Source: JBGTLW01 sp041743835 (lineage in GTDB: Bacteria; Planctomycetota; Phycisphaerae; Phycisphaerales; Phycisphaeraceae). Taken from it: a stretch of 57,885 nt of DNA. Positions 39,770 to 49,155 of this stretch are shown here, in pieces. Both the position numbers and the translations under genes were made by a program. The notes under the pieces are model-generated. The model worked only from the letters and a program-made list of their open reading frames with translations, did no database searches and was not told the DNA's origin. Positions within the stretch are counted from its first letter, which is position 1. Every line of letters begins with the position of its first letter. The DNA is taken from contig JBGTLW010000050.1 of assembly GCA_041743835.1 (NCBI GenBank), positions 1 through 57,885 on the forward strand, given 5' to 3'.

Positions 39770-41644
39770 ATGAACTCACACGCACCCGCACGCGCCGGCG
39801 TCATGCTGACACGGACCTGCATCGCCCTGCTGGTCGGGCTCACGCTCTGCTTCGTGGCCCCGACAACCCAAGGTCAAGAGCCAGCCACCCCCGCCACTGC
39901 GGAGCAGACCCTCGGCGAGCGATTCCAAGCACAAGCCGACGCCGCATTCCTGAAAGTCAACAACGTCCTCGAACCGGTCCTGTTTTTTGACGCGAGTTTC
40001 GGGCAAGTCAAACACCAAGTACACCAGAATCGCAAGCCCATTTTCAATGAGGATGGCAGCCCGAGGTTTGAATCGGTTTCTGTTCCGCTGATCGTCGTGG
40101 TCCTGCTGCTTGGCGGGGTGTTCTTCACCTTCCGCTATGGCTTTGTGAACATCCGGCTGTTTATCCACTCTTTCTCCGTACTCCGCGGCCGCTACGACAA
40201 CCCGCACGACCACGGGGAGATCAACCACTTCCAGGCTCTTACTTCCGCGCTCTCCGCCACGGTTGGCCTTGGGAACATCGCTGGCGTCGCGGTGGCGATC
40301 AGCCAGGGTGGGCCGGGCGCGGTGTTCTGGATGTGGGTGGTGGCCTTCTTCGGGATGAGCAGCAAGTTCAGCAGTTGCACGCTGGCGCAGGTGTACCGTC
40401 GGATCACACCCGAGGCCCGGGACCACGGCGCGGCCGATGCCTCACACGCCCCCCTGCCGGGCAAGAACGAGCACGTGCTGGGCGGGCCGATGGTTTATCT
40501 GCACGAGGGCATGAAGGAGGTGCTCGGCCGGGGCCTGGGGTCGGGCTTCGGGAAAGTACTCGCGGTGTCGTTTGCCTTCTTCGCGATCATGGGTTCATTG
40601 GGTGGCGGCAACATGTTTCAGGGCAACCAGACGTTCGCGATCGTGGGTGATGTGCTCTTTGTGCAGCCGGTCGCCAACGAAGCGCAGTTGATCGCGGCGG
40701 CACAGGCTGGGGACACCGAAGCGGCGGCGGTGCTGACCGCCGAGCGGGCGCAGGCGGCCGCAGACGCCAAAGTGAAGCGCGAGAGCTACGCGTGGGTAGG
40801 CGGGCTGATTATGGCGGGGCTTGTGGGCATCGTGATCATCGGCGGGATCAAGCGCATCGGCGAGGTGACCAGCAAGATGGTGCCGATCATGTGCGTTTTT
40901 TACATCGGGGTCTGCGGCGTCATCGTCATGGCCAATGCCGGACAACTGCCTTCGCTGATTGGTGAGATCTTCGCGGGGGCGTTCACGGGCAAGGCCGCGG
41001 CTTGGGGCGGGATCATCGGCGTGCTTGTCATCGGCGTGAAGCGTGGCGCGTTCTCCAACGAGGCGGGGTTGGGCTCGGCGGCCATCGCGCACTCTGCGGC
41101 CCGCACCGCTGAACCGGTACGCGAGGGGGTTGTCGCCATGATCGAACCCTTCGTGGACACCATCGTGGTCTGCACGATGACCGCGCTGGCGATCCTCATC
41201 ACCGGCGCGCACCTCAAGGGCTCGGCTGGCGGGTTCTCGAACGAGGGCGTCGGCATCACGGCTTCCGCGTTCTCCTCGCTCGCGGGTTGGCTGCCCTACA
41301 TGCTCACCCTGGCTGTCTTCATCTTCGCGTACTCCACCATGATCTCCTGGAGCTACTACGGCGAGCGGGCCAGCGAGTACCTCTTCGGGCATCGTGGGAT
41401 CTGGCCCTACCGCGTTGTGTTCCTCATCTTCGTCTTCCTCGCGCCGATGGTCAGCCTCGACAACGTCATCAACTTCACCGACCTGCTCATCCTGTCCATG
41501 GCCTACCCCAACATCCTTGGCATGATCTTCCTCTCCGGGAAAGTCGCAAGGCTCACCAAGGACTACACCCGTCGGCTCAAATCCGGCGAGATGCGGCCAT
41601 ACACCGGCGGCCCGCCCGCCCCAGACCCCGGCGCGGCCATCTGA
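39770..41644 (+). CDS. Sodium:alanine symporter (AGCS family)
   Basis: 624 aa, longer than the usual 450-550. An N-terminal hydrophobic segment (residues 10-32) resembles a signal peptide and is followed by a non-membrane region of about 75 residues before the usual first segment (VPLIVVVLLLGGVFFTFRYGF). The AGCS landmarks SALSATVGLGNIAGVAVAI, GNMFQGNQTF and GAFSNEAGLGSAAIAH are all present, along with a roughly 40-residue Ala/Glu-rich insert before VGGLIMAGLVG. It imports alanine or glycine with Na+. GcvH nearby degrades glycine, a possible but unproven link. The start is uncertain: 39803 is an alternative. Confidence 0.9.
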   Translation: MNSHAPARAGVMLTRTCIALLVGLTLCFVAPTTQGQEPATPATAEQTLGERFQAQADAAFLKVNNVLEPVLFFDASFGQVKHQVHQNRKPIFNEDGSPRFESVSVPLIVVVLLLGGVFFTFRYGFVNIRLFIHSFSVLRGRYDNPHDHGEINHFQALTSALSATVGLGNIAGVAVAISQGGPGAVFWMWVVAFFGMSSKFSSCTLAQVYRRITPEARDHGAADASHAPLPGKNEHVLGGPMVYLHEGMKEVLGRGLGSGFGKVLAVSFAFFAIMGSLGGGNMFQGNQTFAIVGDVLFVQPVANEAQLIAAAQAGDTEAAAVLTAERAQAAADAKVKRESYAWVGGLIMAGLVGIVIIGGIKRIGEVTSKMVPIMCVFYIGVCGVIVMANAGQLPSLIGEIFAGAFTGKAAAWGGIIGVLVIGVKRGAFSNEAGLGSAAIAHSAARTAEPVREGVVAMIEPFVDTIVVCTMTALAILITGAHLKGSAGGFSNEGVGITASAFSSLAGWLPYMLTLAVFIFAYSTMISWSYYGERASEYLFGHRGIWPYRVVFLIFVFLAPMVSLDNVINFTDLLILSMAYPNILGMIFLSGKVARLTKDYTRRLKSGEMRPYTGGPPAPDPGAAI

Positions 41645-41680
41645 TGCCTGTCCAGTCGCCACGCGGATTGTGCCGATAGG

Positions 41681-42754
41681 ATGGGCGTGAACACGACCCC
41701 CGCAAGCACCGATCCCAAAACCCCCCCGCTCACACTGCTCGCCATGCGCGGCGCGATCGGCGGCCTGCTCATGGGCCTTGCCAATCTCGTGCCCGGCATC
41801 TCCGGCGGGACCATGCTGCTGGCGGCGGGTGTGTACCCGCGCTTCATCGCAGCGATCGGCGAGCTCAGCACATTCAAGCTGCGTAAAGAGTCGGTGGTCG
41901 TCCTCGGAGCCGTCGTCGCCGCGGCAGCGGTCGCGGTCGTCGGGCTGGCTGGGCCGGTTAAGGAACTGGTCGTCCATCACCGGTGGATCATGTACAGCCT
42001 GTTCATCGGGCTGACACTGGGCGGCGTGCCCGTCGTGAATCGGCTGATACGCGCCGCGGGCGGCATGAACCGCAGCGTATGGACCGGCGTCGTCATCGGG
42101 TTTCTCGGGATGGCGGCACTGGCGTATGTGCAGATGAAGCAGGCCACGGGGGGCACGGATAACACCGGCTTCATCTTCATGCTGCTCGCGGGCGCGGCCG
42201 GGGCTTCGGCGATGATCCTCCCGGGTGTCAGCGGCGGATACCTGCTGCTGGTGCTGGGGGTCTATGTCCCCATCCTCGCGGCGATCAGCACTTTCACGGA
42301 TGCCGCCCGAGCTTTGGACACCGCGACCCTGATGTCCGTGGGCATGGGCACCATCCTGCCGGTGGGCATCGGCGTCATCATCGGGATCGTGCTGGTCAGC
42401 AACGTCCTGAAGTGGCTTCTGGCCAGGTATGAGCAGCCAACGCTCGGCGTGCTGCTGGGCCTGCTGCTTGGGGCGGTCATCGGGCTGTATCCCTTCGTCC
42501 ATGGCGTGGAGCCCAAGCCCGGCGATACGCTCAAAAGGCAGGTACTCATCGTGGAAGTCATCGAGGATCGGCCGACGCTGATCTACGAGGGAACCCGCAA
42601 GGCTGTGGAGCCCGAGGACTACCCCACCGCCATGTTCACACCCGCCGTGATTCAGGTGATCGGGGCCTGCGGCTTGATCCTCGGCGGGTTTGCCACGACT
42701 ATGCTTATCGACCGCTTCGGTGCGGAGCGCAAAACACCACCGTCGGCCGCCTAG
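41681..42754 (+). CDS. DUF368 family membrane protein
   Basis: 357 aa polytopic membrane protein with roughly eight to ten segments. RGAIGGLLMGLANLVPGISG and the later MILPGVSGGYLLLVLGVY are the paired GxSGG signatures of DUF368. A charged 45-residue loop lies near the C terminus before the last segment. The family is linked to undecaprenyl-phosphate recycling across the membrane in some bacteria (PopT-type), which would serve cell-envelope polymer synthesis; the assignment to that job here is inference. It follows the AGCS gene by 36 bp on the same strand. Confidence 0.85.
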   Translation: MGVNTTPASTDPKTPPLTLLAMRGAIGGLLMGLANLVPGISGGTMLLAAGVYPRFIAAIGELSTFKLRKESVVVLGAVVAAAAVAVVGLAGPVKELVVHHRWIMYSLFIGLTLGGVPVVNRLIRAAGGMNRSVWTGVVIGFLGMAALAYVQMKQATGGTDNTGFIFMLLAGAAGASAMILPGVSGGYLLLVLGVYVPILAAISTFTDAARALDTATLMSVGMGTILPVGIGVIIGIVLVSNVLKWLLARYEQPTLGVLLGLLLGAVIGLYPFVHGVEPKPGDTLKRQVLIVEVIEDRPTLIYEGTRKAVEPEDYPTAMFTPAVIQVIGACGLILGGFATTMLIDRFGAERKTPPSAA

Positions 42755-42839
42755 CGCAGCCCGTGGGACACCACAGCGCATCACCGAGGTCCGCCCACGC
42801 GGGGACGGGCTGTACATTGTTACGTCAAGGACTATCTCC

Positions 42840-43859
42840 ATGAACGTTCTGGTCACCGGCGGAGCCGGCTACATAGGATCACACGCGGTCCGCCGTCTGC
42901 TCATCGACGGGCACCACGTGGTGGTGCTGGACAACCTGTATCGAGGTCACCGCGCAGCCATCGCAGCGCTCGCCCCCCTCGCCACGGGCGGGCGGTTGCC
43001 CCTGCTTAAACTGGACCTCCGCGACAGTGATGCGATTGCCGCTGCCCTGAAGGAGCACCGGATCGAGTGTGTCATGAACTTCGCGGCCCTCACCTACGTC
43101 AACGAATCAGTCACCCAGCCGCTGGAATACTACGAGAACAACACCGCGGGGGTCATCAGCCTGCTGCAAGCGATGCATGCCGCTGGCGTGCGAAGGCTTG
43201 TCCACTCCTCCACCTGCGCCACCTATGGCGAGCCGACGGAGCAGTTCATCCCGATCCCGGAGACCTGCCCGCAGGTGCCCATCAATCCCTACGGCTGGTC
43301 CAAGCTGTTCGTCGAGCGCGTGCTCATGGATTACGCCAGCGCTCAGCCGGATTTCGCCTTTGCTGCGCTGCGATACTTCAACGTCGCGGGCTCGGCGTCC
43401 GACGGCTGCATCGGGGAAGACCACACGCCCGAGACACACCTGATCCCCGTCCTGCTCAACACCGCACTGGGCAAGCGAGACTCGGCCACCATCTTCGGCG
43501 ATGATTACGACACGCCCGACGGCACCTGCATCCGGGACTATATCCACGTCGAGGACCTGGTCGATGCGCATGTCACGGTGATGCAACACCTCAACCCGGG
43601 CGACCAGCGCTTCTACAACCTCGGCAGCGGCCAGGGGCTTTCGGTCCGCCAGATCATCGACGCGGTCAAGCAGGTCACCGGCATCGACTTCAAAGTGAAC
43701 AAAGGCGATCGACGGCCCGGCGACCCCCCCAAGCTTTTCGCCAACCCCGCCAAGATCAAGGCTGAGTTGGGCTGGGAAGCCAAAGTCAAGGATGCGAAAA
43801 CCATGGTCGAACACGCGTGGGCCTGGTTCAAGCAGCACCCAGACGGATATGAAAAATAG
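42840..43859 (+). CDS. galE: UDP-glucose 4-epimerase
   Basis: 339 aa SDR-type epimerase interconverting UDP-glucose and UDP-galactose. The Rossmann motif is TGGAGYIG near the N terminus, the catalytic pair is in YGWSK, and LRYFNVAGSASDGCIGEDH, GTCIRDYIHVEDLVDAH and PGDPPKLFANPAKIK are typical GalE stretches. Complete and of usual length. The ATG lies just after TACATT and a short leader. Supplies sugars for envelope polysaccharides. Confidence 0.95.
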   Translation: MNVLVTGGAGYIGSHAVRRLLIDGHHVVVLDNLYRGHRAAIAALAPLATGGRLPLLKLDLRDSDAIAAALKEHRIECVMNFAALTYVNESVTQPLEYYENNTAGVISLLQAMHAAGVRRLVHSSTCATYGEPTEQFIPIPETCPQVPINPYGWSKLFVERVLMDYASAQPDFAFAALRYFNVAGSASDGCIGEDHTPETHLIPVLLNTALGKRDSATIFGDDYDTPDGTCIRDYIHVEDLVDAHVTVMQHLNPGDQRFYNLGSGQGLSVRQIIDAVKQVTGIDFKVNKGDRRPGDPPKLFANPAKIKAELGWEAKVKDAKTMVEHAWAWFKQHPDGYEK

Positions 43860-43910
43860 AATGGCATCGCTGCGGGAGCGGGTGGTAAGATAGCGCGAGA
43901 GAGGAACCAC

Positions 43911-44963
43911 ATGAGATCTATAAAGTTCGCAATTGCACTGACGGCACTGGGCCTGATGGCGGGGTCTGCATCCGCGTTGACGATCAACGATCCGGCGGGG
44001 CAGGGCGAGGTGGCGCTGGGGCCGATGAGCGGCGGCGGACTCAGCGGGCTGGCCTACGTCGGGGGGGATCAATACCTCGCGGTGGCCGACTCGGGCGGCA
44101 AGCTGTTCAACGTCACCATCGCGATCGACCCGGCCACGGGGCTCATCTCGGGTGTCCCCACGCTGGGGGGCTCGGTGGTGCTGGCGGGCTCGGTCGATCT
44201 CGAAGGCCTGGAGTACGACCCGACCAACAACACCGTGATCGTCAGCGATGAGGTCGGGCCAAAGGTCCGCCGGTATCAACTCGATGGCACGCAGGTCGGG
44301 CCTGATTTCACCCTGCCCGCGGTGTACAGCGATGCGAGGCCGAACCTCTCGCTTGAGTCTGTAGCACGTGCAGCCAACGGCGATGTGTGGATCGTGAATG
44401 AGGAAGCGCTCTTCAAGGCCGGCGGCACCAACGATGGACCCGAAGCAACCGCGACGCAAGGCTCCGCGGTGCGCATCGCCAACCTGACCTCGGGTAAGCA
44501 ATGGGCCTACATCACCGACCCGACGCGGATGAACTTCACCCAGTTCGATGCCAGCGGCGTGAGCAGCATGCTCATCCTGCCCAACGGCAAGGTCTTGATC
44601 CTTGAACGCGAGCTGAGCCTCGGCTTCCGCAATCGGATCTACGAGGTGGATTTTACCGACGCAACCGATGTCAGCACGATCGCGAGCCTGGACAGCAACG
44701 CAAACAACGATCTCACCGATGAGCCTTGGACCGCGGTGACCAAAACGCTGCTCTGGGAAAAAACTTTTGCCACCAACTACGAGGGTATGACGCTGGGCCC
44801 GCAGTTGGAGAACGGCGATTACACGCTCTTGCTGATCTCCGATGACGACAACGGCCTGCCCCAGAACCTCTACGTCTTGCACCTCCAAGGCGATGTACCC
44901 GAGCCGATCTCCGCGGCCATGCTCGCCCCCTGCTTGCTGCTGCTGATCCAGCGCCGGCGCTAG
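43911..44963 (+). CDS. Exported PEP-CTERM protein with esterase-like phytase domain
   Basis: 350 aa. A signal peptide (MRSIKFAIALTALGLMAG) is followed by a beta-propeller that matches the phytase-like domain (PF13449-type): GLSGLAYVGGDQYLAVADSGG, VDLEGLEYDPTNNTVIVSDE, and DARPNLSLESVA. The C terminus is a PEP-CTERM sorting signal: VPEP, a hydrophobic segment, then RRR. That signal implies processing by an exosortase and a cell-surface or secreted location. A phosphatase or lactonase-like activity is possible; the catalytic calcium acids could not be confirmed. AGAGGA precedes the ATG. Confidence 0.85.
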   Translation: MRSIKFAIALTALGLMAGSASALTINDPAGQGEVALGPMSGGGLSGLAYVGGDQYLAVADSGGKLFNVTIAIDPATGLISGVPTLGGSVVLAGSVDLEGLEYDPTNNTVIVSDEVGPKVRRYQLDGTQVGPDFTLPAVYSDARPNLSLESVARAANGDVWIVNEEALFKAGGTNDGPEATATQGSAVRIANLTSGKQWAYITDPTRMNFTQFDASGVSSMLILPNGKVLILERELSLGFRNRIYEVDFTDATDVSTIASLDSNANNDLTDEPWTAVTKTLLWEKTFATNYEGMTLGPQLENGDYTLLLISDDDNGLPQNLYVLHLQGDVPEPISAAMLAPCLLLLIQRRR

Positions 44964-44982
44964 GAGCCAGCACCCGACAGCA

Positions 44983-45675
44983 TCAGAGGTCGTCGATCAG
45001 CACGATATCCACACGCCCCGGGCCGTGGACACCGGTGATGAGGATGCCCTCGATATCTGCGGTCTTGGATGGGCCTGTGATGAAGGCCTGGCTCGATGGC
45101 AGGTCGCGGCCGGGGATTCCCTTGAGCCGTGCCCAGTAATCAATCATGTCGGGGAGTATGTCCGACCGACGGACCAGCGCGAGGTGGTACGGCGGGACCA
45201 GCGAGGTGCCGCGCGGGTGCGAACGCCCAGAGCAGCAGATCAGCGTGCCCGTCTCCGCCAATGCCGCGTGGACATCGCTGATGCCCGCGTCGGTGTCGTA
45301 GTACGGCTCAAGACCCTGGCCATCCGGCTCAATGAAGACATAGCCCTCGCCGAGCGCCGCCCTCAGGCCGATCGCATCGCCAGCCTGCCCCGGCTGGCAG
45401 ACCAGCCGCTTCGCACCGCGCGCATCAAGCAACTGCTTCACCTGCGCGGCCGCAGCGCTGGCGGTAACCAGCTCAACAAACATGCCGACCTCTCGCGCCC
45501 GCCGGGCGAATAGCGCCACGAGGTCATCATCTGCCGACGCGAGGCGGACGAGCTTCTCATCCACAGCCGGGGCGGGCTCGGTAGGTGCCGCGGTCGTGCT
45601 GCGCCCCAGCGCCTGATGGATGCGGCTGAAGAACGCTTGACGGGGTTCGCCGGGTTGTGTGTCGTGGTGTGGCAT
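44983..45675 (-). CDS. lutC: Lactate utilisation protein C (LUD domain)
   Basis: 230 aa third component of the LutABC L-lactate-oxidising complex. The LUD domain is recognisable from the LRLVCQPG-like central strand to the strongly conserved GPSKTADIEGILITGVHGPG near the end. The first 40 residues are a mixed helix and Pro/Ala linker. It converges on the PEP-CTERM gene with 19 bp between stops and lies 36 bp after lutB. Confidence 0.9.
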   Translation of the reverse strand: MPHHDTQPGEPRQAFFSRIHQALGRSTTAAPTEPAPAVDEKLVRLASADDDLVALFARRAREVGMFVELVTASAAAAQVKQLLDARGAKRLVCQPGQAGDAIGLRAALGEGYVFIEPDGQGLEPYYDTDAGISDVHAALAETGTLICCSGRSHPRGTSLVPPYHLALVRRSDILPDMIDYWARLKGIPGRDLPSSQAFITGPSKTADIEGILITGVHGPGRVDIVLIDDL

Positions 45676-45711
45676 ATGGAATGACGAGGGGCTGGACGCG
45701 GCCAGAACAGA

Positions 45712-47229
45712 TCAATGCGGTGGCTGGTTTGGTGATTGTGTGCGGCCCTGCTTTTCATGCTCACGCCACCAGTGGCGGAAGCTGCGCGCGGGCGGGGTGG
45801 GCATATCCCGCGCTTGGGTCCAGCCGGCAACCGGCCCCGGCGCACTGCGCAGCCAGCCACGCGCAGCGTAATCGCTCCCGTCTTCGAGCGATGCATTAAA
45901 CGCCGCGAGCAGACGGAAGCCCCACTTCTGGCTCCACCCCCCGAAGCGGAAGGTCGCGGTCGTGGTCAGGCTCCTGGCCCAAAGCTTCATGAACAAACGA
46001 TCCGCGGGCTTGTCCAACTTCCGCGACACGAGCTCGGCGCGCAACTGCACCAGGAACTTGGGGATGTTGATCTTGACCGGGCAGGCCTCGTAACACGCAC
46101 CACATAACGACGACGCATGCGGCAGGTCGGGGTAGTTCTCCAGACCCTTGAGCACCGGCGTGAGGATCGCGCCGATCGGTCCCGAATACACCGCGCCGTA
46201 GCTGTGCCCGCCGATCTTGCGGTACACCGGGCAGGCATTGAGGCAAGCGCCGCAGCGGATGCAACGCAGCATCTCGCGGGTCTCTTCCCGCAGCGCCTCG
46301 GTTCGGCCGTTGTCCACAAGGATGATGTGCATCTGCTCCGGGCCATCGGGCTCGGCTGCCCGGCGTGGGCCGGTCATGGTGTGGGTGTACACGGTCAACG
46401 GCTGAGCTGTGGCGCTGCGCGCGAGCACCTTCAGCAGGACGCCCAGGTGCTCCAGCCGGGGCACGATCTTCTCGATGCCGACCATCGCAACGAGCACGCG
46501 CGGGGCGCTGGTGCACAGCCGGCCGTTGCCCTCGTTGGTGCAGATAACCACGCTACCAGTCTCCGCGACCAGGAAGTTCCCGCCGCAGATACCCAGGTCT
46601 GCCTCGCGGTACTTCTGCCGCAGGTGTTCCCGCGCGATGCGGGTCAGCGCCTCGGCATCCTCGGTGTACGCGGCCCCGAGCTCGCGCACGAACGCCCGCG
46701 CCACGGCCGTGCGGTCCTTGTGGATCATCGGCGTCACGATGTGCGACGGGGCGTCATGGTCAAGCTGAAGGATGAACTCACCAAGGTCCGTCTCGATCGT
46801 CTCGCAGCCGATCGCCTCGAGCGCGGGCAGCAGGTGTACCTCCTCGGTGACCATCGACTTACTCTTGACGCAGAGCTTGCACTGGTTTTCTTTCGCGATG
46901 GCGATCGTGATCTCGCGGGCCTGCGCATCGGTCGCCGCAAAATGCACCTTGGCCCCGGCCGCCTCGGCGTTACTGATGAACTGCTCAAGGTAGTAATCCA
47001 GGTGGTCCAGCGCGTGCTGCTTGATATCCCCCGCCAGCGTGCGGACCGCGTCAACGTGCTCCCCAAACACCTGCGGCATGAGCTGCTTACGCGCGATGTC
47101 CTTGGTCAGCGTCGCGTGGTTCACAAACTGCTGTAGCTGCACATCCCGCGTGGCCACATCCGACCGCTTGGCGACGGTGTAGGGCAGGTTGGGAAAAAGC
47201 AGGCTTTCTGCGGATGGTGTGGGCGTCAT
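45712..47229 (-). CDS. lutB: Lactate utilisation protein B (LUD domain, 4Fe-4S)
   Basis: 505 aa. An N-terminal LUD domain (FISNAEAAGAKVHFAATDAQ, KSKSMVTEEVHL, and GICGGNFLVAETGSVV) is followed by a ferredoxin-like region with two Cys motifs: CIRCGACLNACPVYR and CGACYEACPVKI. ATG 47229 is preferred over an in-frame start 19 codons upstream. The C-terminal 110 residues are helical and Trp/Arg-rich. It lies 67 bp after lutA and 36 bp before lutC. Confidence 0.93.
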   Translation of the reverse strand: MTPTPSAESLLFPNLPYTVAKRSDVATRDVQLQQFVNHATLTKDIARKQLMPQVFGEHVDAVRTLAGDIKQHALDHLDYYLEQFISNAEAAGAKVHFAATDAQAREITIAIAKENQCKLCVKSKSMVTEEVHLLPALEAIGCETIETDLGEFILQLDHDAPSHIVTPMIHKDRTAVARAFVRELGAAYTEDAEALTRIAREHLRQKYREADLGICGGNFLVAETGSVVICTNEGNGRLCTSAPRVLVAMVGIEKIVPRLEHLGVLLKVLARSATAQPLTVYTHTMTGPRRAAEPDGPEQMHIILVDNGRTEALREETREMLRCIRCGACLNACPVYRKIGGHSYGAVYSGPIGAILTPVLKGLENYPDLPHASSLCGACYEACPVKINIPKFLVQLRAELVSRKLDKPADRLFMKLWARSLTTTATFRFGGWSQKWGFRLLAAFNASLEDGSDYAARGWLRSAPGPVAGWTQARDMPTPPARSFRHWWREHEKQGRTQSPNQPPH

Positions 47230-47296
47230 GTGTGTCGCGGGTTCGATGCCTGCATGTATATCCCAACGAGTCCCGCCGGAGGGCACTTCACGCGCC

Positions 47297-48043
47297 TCAT
47301 TCGTCTTGCCCCATCAGCCCCATCCCCTCGGCGATGATCTCCGCGAGTGACTTGAACTGGGCACGTACGCCTTCGCGGTGGCAGGAGCCCGAGATGTTCA
47401 TCGTGCAACCCGCATCATTACTCACCACGGTGTCCGCCCCGGTGTCCTTGATGCAACCCACCTTGTCGCGGACCATCGACCCGCTGATCTGAGGGTACTT
47501 CATCGCAAAGGTGCCCCCGAAGCCACAGCACTGGTCCGCTTTTTCAAGGGGCTGATAGTCAAGGCCTTCAATTTGATGCATCAGTCGCACCGCTTCATCG
47601 GTCACCCCGATGCCCCGGAGGTGGCAGGAGTAGTGGTACGTGACTTTGCCCTCCCACTTCACGCCGAAGTCCTTCAGATCGACCTTCAGGACGTTGACCA
47701 GAAACTCGACAAACTCATACGTCTTGCCCGCGAGGGCATGCACCGCCGCGAGCATCTGCGGGTCGTGTTCGTAGGCCTGTTCGTAGTGCTCGCGGATCAT
47801 CGCGGCACAGGAGCCCGATGGCGTCACCACATAGTCGTACTCGGCAAAGACCTCGGCCATGCGCTTGGCGAGGGTGCGTGTTTCGTCGTGGAAGCCGTTG
47901 TTCCACATCGGTTGGCCGCAGCAGGTCTGGGCCTTGGGGAACGCGACGGTGTGGCCAAGGTGCTCCAAGACCTTCACCAACGCGATACCGCTGCGGGGGT
48001 AAAAGGTATCGGTGAGGCAGGTGATGAACAGCGCGATCCGCAT
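47297..48043 (-). CDS. lutA: Lactate utilisation protein A (CCG domain)
   Basis: 248 aa iron-sulfur protein with two CCG domains: FITCLTD then FPKAQTCCGQP, and later YHYSCHLRG then ADQCCGFGG. It passes electrons from lactate oxidation. ATG 48043 follows a full promoter with only seven bases between the -10 and the start, so the mRNA may be leaderless. It heads lutA-lutB-lutC. Confidence 0.93.
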   Translation of the reverse strand: MRIALFITCLTDTFYPRSGIALVKVLEHLGHTVAFPKAQTCCGQPMWNNGFHDETRTLAKRMAEVFAEYDYVVTPSGSCAAMIREHYEQAYEHDPQMLAAVHALAGKTYEFVEFLVNVLKVDLKDFGVKWEGKVTYHYSCHLRGIGVTDEAVRLMHQIEGLDYQPLEKADQCCGFGGTFAMKYPQISGSMVRDKVGCIKDTGADTVVSNDAGCTMNISGSCHREGVRAQFKSLAEIIAEGMGLMGQDE

Positions 48044-48050
48044 CGCCTTG

Positions 48051-48079
48051 AGTTTAGGCGGGGCGGGCGTTGGTGACAA
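48051..48079 (-). promoter_or_regulatory. Promoter of lutABC
   Basis: TTGTCA (48074-48079), 17-bp spacer, TAAACT (48051-48056), then seven bases to the lutA ATG at 48043. The best-matching promoter in the window. Confidence 0.6.
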
Positions 48080-48138
48080 TCACGGGGTCTCTGGGAACAG
48101 CCTCCGCTTTCCCGGTCCAGCCCGATGAGGGCCGGGGC

Positions 48139-48954
48139 TTAACCCCCGCGCCGCCGGCGAATCTGTTGGCGTTGCAGGGCTGTGGTCGCGCGGACGACCC
48201 GCTCTTCCACAGTGCGGCGTTCGGCCTCATCGTCGAAAAGAAACTCAAAGCCCAGGTAAAGCGCATCACCCGGGATCGGTTCCATGTGGACCAGCCGGAT
48301 CAACACATCGAGCGTGGCGTCCTGCTCGGGCAGGGTCATGCGGGCGATGAAGTGGGTGGACCGCTGGAGCACTTGCGAGAATTGCAGCCCACGGTCGATC
48401 GTCAGGCCGACACCCCCGCCACTGAGGTTCTGCAAGCTGGCCTTGCAGCCCTTGGTGTCGAGCACCCTGCGGGTGTGGCCGTTCTGCTCGACCTGGTGCA
48501 GCATCACCGGCTGATCGGAAGCGCCGCCCGCATTCGCACGGAAGAACTTGCGCCGCTGGGCGGATTCAACCCTGTGCGGCCGCTCAAGCCGTAGGGCCCT
48601 GACCTTGTTCGTAGCGTTAAGCTGAAACAGCTCCACGCCCACGATGCGACTGGTACCCACCAGACGCGAGGTGCCCTCCACGACAAGTACCTCCACAGTC
48701 ACCCCCCGCTTGAGCTCGTGGTTCGCCGCGGTGAGGTTGGACATCTCCAGCAGGATCGCCCCATCCTCCGCCACTTGAAGCGTGCGCAGCTTGAACGTCG
48801 TGCCCGGCACCCCCGGAACACTTGAAGCGCCTGGAACGCCCGCCGCCCCCGCAACTTGGTTGCGCGGGTCGATGGCGCGCAGCTCCACAGTTCCGCTGCG
48901 GTCTGCGAGAAGGTCAAGGCCAGCGAGGTAGGTTTTGATCGTCGGTGACGGCAT
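48139..48954 (-). CDS. PilZ domain protein (cyclic di-GMP receptor type)
   Basis: 271 aa. The C-terminal PilZ half carries an RxxxR-like element (QRRKFFRA) and the family NLSGGGVGL motif (N/DxSxxG), which bind cyclic di-GMP in this family (established). The N-terminal 110 residues form a YcgR-like beta domain with an Ala/Gly/Pro-rich insert (GAAGVPGASSVPGVPG). No membrane segment. Such proteins couple c-di-GMP to motility or pili, and pilus genes lie 4 kb away, but a direct link is inference. It precedes lutA by 95 bp. Confidence 0.84.
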   Translation of the reverse strand: MPSPTIKTYLAGLDLLADRSGTVELRAIDPRNQVAGAAGVPGASSVPGVPGTTFKLRTLQVAEDGAILLEMSNLTAANHELKRGVTVEVLVVEGTSRLVGTSRIVGVELFQLNATNKVRALRLERPHRVESAQRRKFFRANAGGASDQPVMLHQVEQNGHTRRVLDTKGCKASLQNLSGGGVGLTIDRGLQFSQVLQRSTHFIARMTLPEQDATLDVLIRLVHMEPIPGDALYLGFEFLFDDEAERRTVEERVVRATTALQRQQIRRRRGG

Positions 48955-49155
48955 GGTTCATGTCGGCCCGGATCGGTGCTGCTTTCTTCCGACTGTATCG
49001 GTCGCAATGGCCGGGGGCTTTGGTCCAGATGACACCTTCATGCTGCCTGACCCGTCCTATTGAATCGAAAAACTTAACCAGTTGCCCCGGATAGAATCAG
49101 CTTGGCCACAGCCTGACCGATAACGTGGTTGTCGGGAGGTACAAGGGCTTGCAAG

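Noticed and set aside
40595..42856. 753-codon minus-strand frame opposite the AGCS and DUF368 genes
   Set aside because: Antisense to two membrane proteins with clear signatures; the frame is His/Asp/Arg-rich with no domain, as expected from GC-skewed complement codons.
43107..44888. 593-codon minus-strand frame opposite galE and the PEP-CTERM gene
   Set aside because: Antisense to two recognised genes with strong motifs; no domain seen.
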